64,000 bases of DNA from positions 83,194 through 147,193 of the forward strand of contig NZ_JAPDOG010000012.1 of the NCBI RefSeq assembly GCF_026013545.1, read 5' to 3'. Positions 57,466 through 64,000 of the stretch are shown in pieces. The notes below the pieces were generated by a model. That model was not told the DNA's origin and searched no databases. It saw only the letters and a list, made by a program, of their open reading frames with translations. The DNA comes from Defluviimonas salinarum (lineage in GTDB: Bacteria > Pseudomonadota > Alphaproteobacteria > Rhodobacterales > Rhodobacteraceae). The position numbers and the translations under genes were made by a program. Numbering within the stretch: the stretch's first letter is position 1; each line of letters opens with the position of its first letter.

Positions 57466-57947
57466 GCGATGGCGAGGATTTCCAGCTCCGCCCGCCCCGC
57501 CGGGCGTTTCCACTCCACCACGTCGCCCACCCGCGCGCTGAGAAGCGCGCGCGCGAGCGGCGATTGCGGCGCGATGCGGCCGAGGCTCGCGTCGGCCTCG
57601 TCCTCGCCGGTGATCTCGTAGACCGCCTCCGCGCCGTCCTCGTCGGCCACGGTCACCCGCGCGCCGAAGGCGACCTCGCCCGAGGGCTGGTCAGCCGGGT
57701 CGACGGGGATCGCCGAGCGGAGCCGCGCCTCGACGTAGCGGATGTCGCGCTCTGCGGCCTTTTCCGGCAGCTTGTCGAGCCGCTCGGCGCGCGCCTTGAG
57801 CCGGGCAAGCTCGGCCTGGAGTGTCGCGAGCCGGTCGCGCAAGGCCTTGAGCCCGCGCGGCGTGACGTAGTTCGGATGCGTAGAGACGGGAAGATCGGGG
57901 AGGGGCTCGTTGTCGGGCCCGTCCTCCTTCACAAAGGCGCGGCTCAT
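57456..57947 (-). CDS. greB: GreA/GreB-family transcription elongation factor
   Basis: Protein of 163 residues that rescues stalled RNA polymerase by stimulating cleavage. The N-terminal coiled coil ([20 protein letters not shown] then [20 protein letters not shown]) with acidic residues, and the C-terminal FKBP-like part ([20 protein letters not shown]), are visible. GreB rather than GreA is favoured by the region [14 protein letters not shown], but it is not certain. Its ATG overlaps the upstream Nudix stop (ATGA). Confidence 0.83.
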   Translation of the reverse strand: MSRAFVKEDGPDNEPLPDLPVSTHPNYVTPRGLKALRDRLATLQAELARLKARAERLDKLPEKAAERDIRYVEARLRSAIPVDPADQPSGEVAFGARVTVADEDGAEAVYEITGEDEADASLGRIAPQSPLARALLSARVGDVVEWKRPAGRAELEILAIAYA

Positions 57948-58396
57948 TGGACGATGACCTCCAGCGGGTCGTAATGGGCGGGTCCTTCGGCGCCGAAGGC
58001 GATGCGCGGCAGGCTGTCGGGCTTCAGCCGGATATCTTGCAGCTCTTCTCGCGCGAAGAAGCGGCGGGTATGAACGACGCGCGACGGGTCCGCCCAGCCG
58101 GGATCGAGCCGGCCTCCGGTGATCGTGCAACGGAAGAAGAGATCGACCTGATGGAACCCGGTGCGCGGATCGTGAAACTCGTTGACCAGCGCGAGCGGCC
58201 CGACCGCGATGTCGAGCCCGCATTCCTCGTGCACCTCGCGTTTGAGATTGTCCGGCAGCGAGCGGCCCGGCTCCACCCCACCACCCGGCGCACACCAGAG
58301 ATCCGAGCGCCGGCCGGCAAAGGCGTTGACGAGCAGAAGCCTCCCCTCGGCGAGGATTATGGCGCGGGTTGCCAGACGGGGCAGTCGGGATTTCAT
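57944..58396 (-). CDS. Nudix hydrolase
   Basis: Protein of 150 residues. The Nudix box reads [20 protein letters not shown] then CGL. The REVxEE metal core is intact, but the Glu usually found seven positions after the first Gly is Arg. The fold is otherwise typical ([20 protein letters not shown] at the start). Family members hydrolyse nucleoside diphosphates linked to another group; the target is unknown. It is coupled to greB. Confidence 0.85.
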   Translation of the reverse strand: MKSRLPRLATRAIILAEGRLLLVNAFAGRRSDLWCAPGGGVEPGRSLPDNLKREVHEECGLDIAVGPLALVNEFHDPRTGFHQVDLFFRCTITGGRLDPGWADPSRVVHTRRFFAREELQDIRLKPDSLPRIAFGAEGPAHYDPLEVIVQ

Positions 58397-58471
58397 CGCG
58401 CCAGAGTGACGAAGCGTCGGGGCGAGAGCAAGGGGCTCGCTTCGCGGGCGAGAATTTCTTATGTCAGAACC

Positions 58472-59197
58472 ATGATCAAGCCGCTGCTTCTCGCCCTTGC
58501 GACCATTGCCGCCGGCCCCGTGCGGGCCGATTGCATCGTGCTGCTGCATGGGCTGGCGCGGACCGACACGTCGTTGCTGGTGATGAGGGCGGCGCTGGAG
58601 CGGGCAGGGCACCAGGTGATCAACGTCGACTACCCGTCCACGAAGGCGCCGGTCGCCGAACTTGTGGCCGAATATGTCGGCCCCGCGGTCGGACAATGCG
58701 GCGCGGAGCAGGTGTCGTTCGTCACCCATTCGATGGGCGGCATCCTGGTCCGGGCCTGGCTGGCCGACAACCGGCCGGAGCGGATGGGGCGGGTGGTGAT
58801 GCTGGCGCCGCCCAACCACGGCTCGGAGCTGGTGGACGCCTTCGGCGATCTCGGCCCGTTCCGCTGGATCAACGGCCCGGCGGGGCTGGAGCTTGGCACC
58901 GGGCCGGGAAGTGTTCCGAACGCGCTGCCGGCGGTCCAGTTCGACCTTGGCATCATCGCGGGGAACCGGTCGCTCAACCCGGTCTATTCGGCGGTGATCA
59001 AGGGCGAGGACGATGGCAAGGTCAGCGTCGACAGCACGCGGATCGGCGGGATGCGGGATCATATCGTGCTGCCCGTCACGCACACTTTCATGATGAACAA
59101 CCCGCTGGTGATTGCCCAGGTTCTGGAGTTCCTCGCGGAAGGCCGGTTCGACCACGACCTCACCTATCTCGAGGCCGCCGAGCGGCTGATCGAGTGA
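58472..59197 (+). CDS. secreted lipase/esterase-like alpha/beta hydrolase
   Basis: Protein of 241 residues with a signal peptide ending near [25 protein letters not shown] and [14 protein letters not shown] hold the oxyanion region and the catalytic Ser (near 81); the His is probably in LPVTHTFMM. This is the lipase/GPI inamidase-like PGAP1 group often found in bacteria. It is a single gene; substrate unknown. Confidence 0.85.
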   Translation: MIKPLLLALATIAAGPVRADCIVLLHGLARTDTSLLVMRAALERAGHQVINVDYPSTKAPVAELVAEYVGPAVGQCGAEQVSFVTHSMGGILVRAWLADNRPERMGRVVMLAPPNHGSELVDAFGDLGPFRWINGPAGLELGTGPGSVPNALPAVQFDLGIIAGNRSLNPVYSAVIKGEDDGKVSVDSTRIGGMRDHIVLPVTHTFMMNNPLVIAQVLEFLAEGRFDHDLTYLEAAERLIE

Positions 59198-59291
59198 GCC
59201 TTGGCGACTTGGTCGCCGGGTCCGGCTGCGCTACCCTGTGAATGGCCGCGGCGCCTTGCAACGCCGCTCGACCTCAGACAGGGGGATTGCC

Positions 59292-60080
59292 ATGCATACC
59301 GGACTGTCGACCGCCGTCCTCTGGTGCGGCCTCGCGCTGTCGGCCACGGCGCAGGACCTCACCGCGGGGCGCTGGATCGACCTCACCCATCCCTTCAACG
59401 AGAACTCGGTCTACTGGCCGACGGCCGAGATGTTCACCAAGACCGAGGTCTTCCACGGCCATACCGAGGGCGGCTGGTTCTACTCGGCCTATAATTTCGC
59501 CGCCGCCGAGCACGGTGGCACCCATATGGACTCGCCCATCCACTTCGCCGAAGGGGCGCATACGACGGATCAGGTGCCGCTCGACCGGCTCATCGGGCCG
59601 GGCGTGGTGATCGACGTGGCGGAAAAGGCGGCGGCCGATGTCGACTACCGCGTGAGCGCCGCCGATATCGAAGCGTTCGAGGCCGAGCACGGGCCGATCG
59701 GGGCCGGCACGATCGTGCTCCTGAACACCGGGCGGGCCGGGCTCTACGGTGACCGCACCGCCTATATGGGGACCGACGAGCGCGGCGAGGAGGCGGTGGC
59801 GAAGCTGCATTTCCCCGGTCTCGGGGCCGATGGCGCGGCGCTGCTGGTGGAACGCGGGATCGCCGCCGTCGGGATCGACACGCCGTCGATCGACTATGGC
59901 CAGTCGAAGGATTTCGCGGCCCATGTCGAGCTCATGACCCACAACATCCCGGCCTTCGAGAATGTCGGCGACATGAGCGATCTTCCCGCGACCGGCGCGA
60001 TGATCGTGGCGCTGCCGATGATGATCGAGGGCGGCTCGGGCGGCCCCCTCAGGATCGTCGCGCATCTGCCCGGGGGCTGA
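59292..60080 (+). CDS. cyclase-family (kynurenine formamidase-like) protein, secreted
   Basis: Protein of 262 residues with a signal peptide (TAVLWCGLALSATAQ). IDLTHPFNENSVYWP, the metal motif HGGTHMDSPIHF and DTPSIDYG are the cyclase/formamidase family signatures. Kynurenine formamidase hydrolyses N-formylkynurenine in the cytosol, but the signal peptide suggests a periplasmic enzyme with another ester or amide substrate. It lies 94 bp after the lipase-like gene. Confidence 0.85.
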   Translation: MHTGLSTAVLWCGLALSATAQDLTAGRWIDLTHPFNENSVYWPTAEMFTKTEVFHGHTEGGWFYSAYNFAAAEHGGTHMDSPIHFAEGAHTTDQVPLDRLIGPGVVIDVAEKAAADVDYRVSAADIEAFEAEHGPIGAGTIVLLNTGRAGLYGDRTAYMGTDERGEEAVAKLHFPGLGADGAALLVERGIAAVGIDTPSIDYGQSKDFAAHVELMTHNIPAFENVGDMSDLPATGAMIVALPMMIEGGSGGPLRIVAHLPGG

Positions 60081-60083
60081 CGC

Positions 60084-61154
60084 TTAGCGCGGGGTGACGC
60101 GGTTCACGTGGCCCATCTTGCGGCCCGCCCGCGCCTCGGCCTTGCCGTAGAGATGGATCGCCGCGTGCTTCTCGCGCGCGATCGCGGGGATGCGGGCGAT
60201 GTCGTCGCCGATCAGGTTCTCCATCACCACGTCGGAATGGCGCGATCCGTCGCCCAAGGGCCAGCCCGCGATGGCGCGGATGTGCTGCTCGAACTGGTCG
60301 ACGGCGCAGCCGTTCTGGGTCCAGTGGCCGGAATTGTGCACGCGAGGCGCGATCTCGTTGACGATGAGGCCCTTCTTCGTGACGAAGAGCTCCACGCCCA
60401 TGACGCCGACATATTTCAGCGCGTTGAGGATCTTGGCGGCGAGGAGCACGGCGTCGGTGCGCTGGGCCTCGGTCAGCCGCGCGGGCACGGTCGTCGTGCT
60501 GAGAATACCGCCCACATGCACGTTCTCGCCCGGATCGAAGGCCGCGACCTCGCCGGTGAGGCTGCGCGCGGCGATGACCGAGACCTCGTGGCTGAACTCG
60601 ACGAAGCCTTCGAGGATCGCCGGCGCGTCTTTCATCGCGGCCAGCGCCGCCTCGGCGTCATCGGGGGATTTCAGCCGCTCCTGGCCCTTGCCGTCATAGC
60701 CGAGCCGCCGGGTCTTGAGGATCGACGGCGTGCCGATCTCCTCGACGGCCTCGGCGAGGTCGGCGGCGTCGTCGGCGGCGGCATAGGGCGCGGTCATCAG
60801 GCCGAGATCGCGCAGGAACGATTTCTCGATCAGCCGGTCCTGGCTGATCGAGAGCGCGCGGCGGTTCGGATGGATCGGGCAATGCGCCTCGAGCGCGTCC
60901 AAGGCCGAGGTCGGAATGTTCTCGAACTCGTAGGTGACGATGGCGACCGACTTCGCGAAGGCTTCAAGTGCGGCGAGATCCTCGTAGGGCGCGGTCGTCA
61001 CGGCATGGGCGACATCGGCCGCCGGAGGATGGGCCATCGGCTCGTAGATATGGGTTCTGTAGCCGAGCCGCGCGGCGGCGACGGAGAGCATGCGGCCAAG
61101 CTGGCCGCCGCCGAGAATGCCGATCACGGAACCGGCGGGCAGGGTGTCAGTCAT
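60084..61154 (-). CDS. purK: 5-(carboxyamino)imidazole ribonucleotide synthase
   Basis: ATP-grasp enzyme of 356 residues making N5-CAIR from AIR, ATP and bicarbonate in purine synthesis. The N-terminal [34 protein letters not shown], and [18 protein letters not shown] are family signatures. ATG 61154 is the family start and lies 8 bp inside purE. It is the downstream gene of the purEK pair. Confidence 0.95.
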   Translation of the reverse strand: MTDTLPAGSVIGILGGGQLGRMLSVAAARLGYRTHIYEPMAHPPAADVAHAVTTAPYEDLAALEAFAKSVAIVTYEFENIPTSALDALEAHCPIHPNRRALSISQDRLIEKSFLRDLGLMTAPYAAADDAADLAEAVEEIGTPSILKTRRLGYDGKGQERLKSPDDAEAALAAMKDAPAILEGFVEFSHEVSVIAARSLTGEVAAFDPGENVHVGGILSTTTVPARLTEAQRTDAVLLAAKILNALKYVGVMGVELFVTKKGLIVNEIAPRVHNSGHWTQNGCAVDQFEQHIRAIAGWPLGDGSRHSDVVMENLIGDDIARIPAIAREKHAAIHLYGKAEARAGRKMGHVNRVTPR

Positions 61155-61632
61155 CTTTGGGCTCGTCGGGGATCGAGGCGGAAAGGGCGTCGCGCCAGGC
61201 ATCGAGCCGGACGGCGAGGGCGGGGTCCTGAAGGGCGAGGATACCGGCGGCCATCAGCCCGGCATTGGCGGCGCCGGCCGCACCGATGGCCATCGTGGCG
61301 ACCGGGTAGCCCTTGGGCATCTGGACGATGGAATAGAGGCTGTCGACGCCCGAAAGCGCCCTGGTCTGGACCGGCACGCCGATCACCGGGACGCGGGTCT
61401 TCGAGGCCATCATGCCGGGCAGATGCGCGGCTCCGCCGGCGCCGGCGATGATCACCTGCAAACCCCGGTCCGTAGCCGCCTTGCCATAGGCCCAGAGCCG
61501 GTCGGGCGTGCGGTGCGCCGAGACGATCTTCGCCTCGTAGGCGATGCCCAGCTCGTCGAGAACCGATGCCGCCTCCTTCATCGTGGGCCAGTCGGACTGC
61601 GACCCCATGATGATGCCGACCTTCACGCTCAT
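61147..61632 (-). CDS. purE: N5-CAIR mutase
   Basis: Enzyme of 161 residues rearranging N5-CAIR to [29 protein letters not shown] and [14 protein letters not shown] are the class I PurE motifs. ATG 61632 gives the usual N-terminus; the frame is open five codons further. It overlaps purK by 8 bp, so translation is coupled. Confidence 0.96.
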   Translation of the reverse strand: MSVKVGIIMGSQSDWPTMKEAASVLDELGIAYEAKIVSAHRTPDRLWAYGKAATDRGLQVIIAGAGGAAHLPGMMASKTRVPVIGVPVQTRALSGVDSLYSIVQMPKGYPVATMAIGAAGAANAGLMAAGILALQDPALAVRLDAWRDALSASIPDEPKDD

Positions 61633-61774
61633 GGTGCTGTCCTTCACCCCCGGAATGGAGCGCGCACTATAGCGACGGGCGGGGGCGGGGCAAGGGCCCG
61701 AACCGGCGGATCGGGGGCGGATTGCGCCCGGTGGCGGCGGTTGACGGCGCCGGGGCCCGCGCTAGGGTGCCGTC

Positions 61775-62176
61775 ATGACGCTTCTCGTCCTGGCGCTCAC
61801 GACGATCCTCATGCTCTTGGCGGTGCTGCACATCGCCTGGGGAATCGGATTCTGGTTTCCGCTACGCGATGAAGCGGCGCTGGCGCGGGCGGTGATCGGC
61901 ACGCCGGGCCGACAGGATATGCCGGGTGCGGTGGCCTGTTCGCTGGGCGCATCGGCACTGATGGCGGCGGCCTCGTTTCTCTGGTGGGCGCCGGGCCTGC
62001 CGCGCGACTTCGCGCTCGCGCTAACGGGCGCGATCCTCGCCGGACGCGGCGTCGCGGCGTGGCTGCCGGCCTGGCGCCGGCGCTATCCAGAGGAGCCCTT
62101 CGCGACACTCGACCGGCGGCTTTTTGGGCCGCTTTGCCTCGCGCTCGGCGCGGGGTTCTGGTGGCTCGCGGTCTGA
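61775..62176 (+). CDS. DUF3995 membrane protein
   Basis: Protein of 133 residues with four probable membrane helices (about 3-24, 50-71, 78-95, 115-132). The N-terminus LLAVLHIAWGIGFWFP and CLALGAGFWWLAV near the end fit DUF3995. Function unknown. It faces away from purE across 142 bp. Confidence 0.8.
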   Translation: MTLLVLALTTILMLLAVLHIAWGIGFWFPLRDEAALARAVIGTPGRQDMPGAVACSLGASALMAAASFLWWAPGLPRDFALALTGAILAGRGVAAWLPAWRRRYPEEPFATLDRRLFGPLCLALGAGFWWLAV

Positions 62177-62183
62177 TTGGGGG

Positions 62184-62402
62184 TCAGGCGATGATGTCGG
62201 GGGTAAGGATGTCCTCGATCCGCGCGATCTGGTCCTTCAGCATCAGCTTTTGCTTCTTCAGCCGCTTCAGCGTGAGCTGATCGGCGCGGCCGGAGGTCTC
62301 CATCAAATGGATCGCCTCGTCGAGATCGCGGTGCTCCTGTCGGAGTACCTCGAGCTTGACGCGCAGAACCTCCGTGTTGTCCATTTCCATTCGGACGTTC
62401 AT
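62184..62402 (-). CDS. DUF465/YdcH-family small coiled-coil protein
   Basis: Protein of 72 residues, almost all helical. EVLRQEHRDLDEAIHLME and LKRLKKQKLMLKDQIARIED are the DUF465 pattern. Its role is unknown. The start at 62402 is in the family range. It ends 7 bp after the convergent DUF3995 gene. Confidence 0.85.
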   Translation of the reverse strand: MNVRMEMDNTEVLRVKLEVLRQEHRDLDEAIHLMETSGRADQLTLKRLKKQKLMLKDQIARIEDILTPDIIA

Positions 62403-62587
62403 TCCATCCCTGTGTTCTTGAGTCGCGGCATCGCGGCCTTGGAAAGATAGCAATTCCGCGTGATTGCGGGAAGCATTTAGCGTCGCCATGCCTTGTCGCG
62501 GCGGAGCGAGATATCCATATTCCCAGTGCGGGACTGCCGGAAACCGGGGTTCCGCGATGTGTCGCTTGTATCCGAGGACATGCAGAG

Positions 62588-63004
62588 ATGACAAAACTGA
62601 CCTTTGCCGCCCACCCTTTCCTTCTGGGGTTCGACCAGTTGGAGCGATTGGTGGAGCGCACCGCCAAATCCGGCAATGACGGCTATCCGCCGTTTAATAT
62701 CGAGCAATCCTCCGAGCACGAGTTCCGAATCACGCTGGCGGTGGCCGGTTTCCGCGAGGACGACATCGGCATCACCGTCGAGGACCGGCAGTTGATGATT
62801 CGCGGCCGCCAGGCCGACGATGCCGACGAGGGCCGCGTGTTCCTGCATCGCGGCATCGCCGCGCGGGCCTTCCAGCGCAGCTTCGTTCTGGCCGAGGGCG
62901 TCGACGTCGCCGGCGCGACGATGGAGAACGGACTTCTCCATGTCGATCTGCGCCGCTCGGTGCCGGAGAAGGTGGTGCAGACGATCCGCATCACCAAAGG
63001 GTAA
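62588..63004 (+). CDS. Hsp20-family small heat-shock protein
   Basis: Protein of 138 residues, IbpA-like. The alpha-crystallin domain runs from about residue 33 to 135 (YPPFNIEQSSEHEFRITLAV, GFREDDIGITVEDRQLMIRG, ENGLLHVDLRRSVPE). It acts as holdase on unfolded proteins. The stop TAA is part of a full anti-Shine-Dalgarno complement (TAAGGAGGT, 63002-63010) used by the next gene. A heat-shock promoter upstream could not be identified by eye. Confidence 0.9.
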   Translation: MTKLTFAAHPFLLGFDQLERLVERTAKSGNDGYPPFNIEQSSEHEFRITLAVAGFREDDIGITVEDRQLMIRGRQADDADEGRVFLHRGIAARAFQRSFVLAEGVDVAGATMENGLLHVDLRRSVPEKVVQTIRITKG

Positions 63005-63018
63005 GGAGGTAGGGTAAC

Positions 63019-63246
63019 ATGCACACCAAGTACGACTTCGGACCCGAGGCGGGCGAGCGCATCGTCTATGTCCGCGCGGTGGAGGTTTCCGACCTGCCCG
63101 AGGAGATCCAGGCGCAGGCGGACGGTCTCGACACGCTCTACGCGGTCCATGATGCGAGCGGCGAGCGGCTGGCGCTGGTCAAGGACCGCGAGATGGCCTT
63201 TATCCTCGCGCGCCAGAACGACATGGCTCCGGTCAGCGTCCACTGA
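63019..63246 (+). CDS. DUF1150 family protein
   Basis: Protein of 75 residues, function unknown; the family is found mainly in alphaproteobacteria and often beside an Hsp20 gene, as here. YVRAVEVSDLPEEIQAQADG and the C-terminal REMAFILARQNDMAPVSVH are the conserved parts. Its ribosome site TAAGGAGGT (63002-63010) is a perfect match to the 16S 3' end and overlaps the Hsp20 stop, so strong translation is expected. Confidence 0.9.
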   Translation: MHTKYDFGPEAGERIVYVRAVEVSDLPEEIQAQADGLDTLYAVHDASGERLALVKDREMAFILARQNDMAPVSVH

Positions 63247-63332
63247 GCATCTGATTTCTTCGCGACGGATTTCGTCGCGCCACGCGTTCAGTCGAAGGCG
63301 AATGATATCCGCCGGGAATGTGTGAGGAGCAG

Positions 63333-63818
63333 ATGAAACAGGCGTCAGGGTATACTCGCGTACAGTTCGCACTGCACTGGATCGTTCTTGCGCTCATCGT
63401 CGTGAGCTATGGCAGCGGGAATGCGATTGCCTCCGCGTGGCGCGCCTTCGGTCGCGGCGAGGAGGTCGGACCGGGCGCGCTGCTCGTTCATGTCGTCGCA
63501 GGCGGCGCAATTCTCGCGCTGGCGCTCGCGCGGTTGTATTTGCGGCTTCGGCATGGCGCGCCAGCGGCGCCCGAGGGCGGCCATCCGGGCGTGAAGGCCG
63601 TCGCCGCAGTGACGCATTGGTCGCTATACGCGCTGATGATCGCGATGCCCGCCACCGGCCTCGCCGCTTGGTTCGGAGGGATTCGGGATCTGGGCGACGT
63701 CCACGAGGCGATGTTCAACCTTCTCGTCGCGCTGGTCGCCTTACATGTCGCCGGCGCAATGCTTCACCACTTCGTGTTGAAGGACGGGCTCTTGAGACGG
63801 ATGCGCCGCGCAGGGTGA
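63333..63818 (+). CDS. cytochrome b561 family protein
   Basis: Inner-membrane diheme b-type cytochrome of 161 residues. Four helices carry the heme ligands: FALHWIVLALIVV (about 13), LLVHVVAGGAILAL (about 55), THWSLYALMI (about 93) and ALHVAGAMLHHFVL (about 140). Members transfer electrons between quinol and a periplasmic acceptor; the partner is not encoded here. GAGGAG lies 4 bp before ATG 63333. Confidence 0.9.
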   Translation: MKQASGYTRVQFALHWIVLALIVVSYGSGNAIASAWRAFGRGEEVGPGALLVHVVAGGAILALALARLYLRLRHGAPAAPEGGHPGVKAVAAVTHWSLYALMIAMPATGLAAWFGGIRDLGDVHEAMFNLLVALVALHVAGAMLHHFVLKDGLLRRMRRAG

Positions 63819-63830
63819 CAGGGGTAAAAG

Positions 63831-63869
63831 AGAAGGCCCCGAGGAGTTCCTCGGGGCCTTCTCTATCTT
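63831..63869. terminator. bidirectional Rho-independent terminator
   Basis: A perfect 15-bp inverted repeat (63831-63845 with 63848-63862) followed on the plus strand by CTATCTTT and on the minus strand by CTTTTACC. It separates the convergent cytochrome b561 and adenylylsulfate kinase genes. Confidence 0.88.
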
Positions 63870-63875
63870 TATGCG

Positions 63876-64000
63876 TCAGGCCCTGATCAGGCCCATCTGC
63901 TCGAGCTTCAGGATCACCTGATGCGCGCAGTTGTCGACGTCGACGTTCTCGGTCTCGACCTTGAGCTCGGGGTTCTGCGGCTCCTCGTAGGGATCCGAGA
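63876..64000 (-). CDS. cysC: C-terminal end of adenylylsulfate kinase domain (partial)
   Basis: The minus-strand frame entering from the right edge ends at 63876 and encodes 40 residues: SDPYEEPQNPELKVETENVD then VDNCAHQVILKLEQMGLIRA. This is the terminus of adenylylsulfate kinases (the SDPYE.P.NPEL segment), which phosphorylate APS to PAPS. In related bacteria the domain is often fused to sulfate adenylyltransferase, but the N-terminal part lies outside the window. Confidence 0.8.
   Translation of the reverse strand, partial: SDPYEEPQNPELKVETENVDVDNCAHQVILKLEQMGLIRA

Overview
The window is a high-GC alphaproteobacterial chromosome segment, most likely Rhodobacterales (Rhodobacteraceae/Paracoccaceae). 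The evidence is the atpHAGDC operon, the small heat-shock protein followed by a DUF1150 protein, a DUF2125 protein, a Hint-domain protein of the GLAAGTR type, a TIGR01459-type HAD protein, and dense genes with many 4-bp ATGA overlaps. No rRNA, tRNA, CRISPR array, insertion sequence or prophage gene was seen.

Layout. 1-3087: tail of a LysR regulator, then a two-domain multicopper oxidase paired with a ZIP-type metal permease. 3175-5974: hisC, tyrC-type dehydrogenase and an extensin-like protein, translationally coupled. 5976-11533: DUF2125, ChaC-like, an ExbB/MotA-like protein with a long coiled-coil MotB/OmpA-like partner, and an MBL-fold hydrolase. 11716-15818: clpA, gloB and a methyltransferase. 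16105-20968: F1 ATP synthase operon with a strong terminator. 21147-31538: mostly leftward housekeeping genes (prs, threonine aldolase, YcgN, GNAT, ribF, MaoC, HAD, family II pyrophosphatase, OmpA lipoprotein, Ada-like) plus an H-type lectin, a DsbA-like isomerase and a hydrolase. 31609-35332: a Hint protein with an apparent in-frame amber codon, nth, a PfkB kinase and a flavin oxidoreductase.

35625-52153 is the most interesting region: a TetR/BetI-like repressor diverges from a 12-gene rightward transcription unit across a double palindromic operator that overlaps both -35 boxes. The unit encodes a class III aminotransferase, two PYROXD2/CrtI-like flavoproteins, a GcvT-like one-carbon transferase, two Rieske oxygenases that both carry Glu at the position that is usually a bridging Asp, a complete polyamine-type ABC importer, a DMSP-lyase-like cupin with conserved metal and Tyr positions, a SAM methyltransferase and an amidohydrolase. 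My inference is an inducible uptake and demethylation pathway for a methylated zwitterion or quaternary amine; the substrate cannot be named from sequence.

52181-64000: TraB/GumN protein, groESL behind a CIRCE element, a hydrolase, EamA transporter, GreB, Nudix protein, lipase-like protein, cyclase-family protein, purK/purE, DUF3995, DUF465, Hsp20/DUF1150, cytochrome b561 and the C-terminal end of an adenylylsulfate kinase at the right edge.
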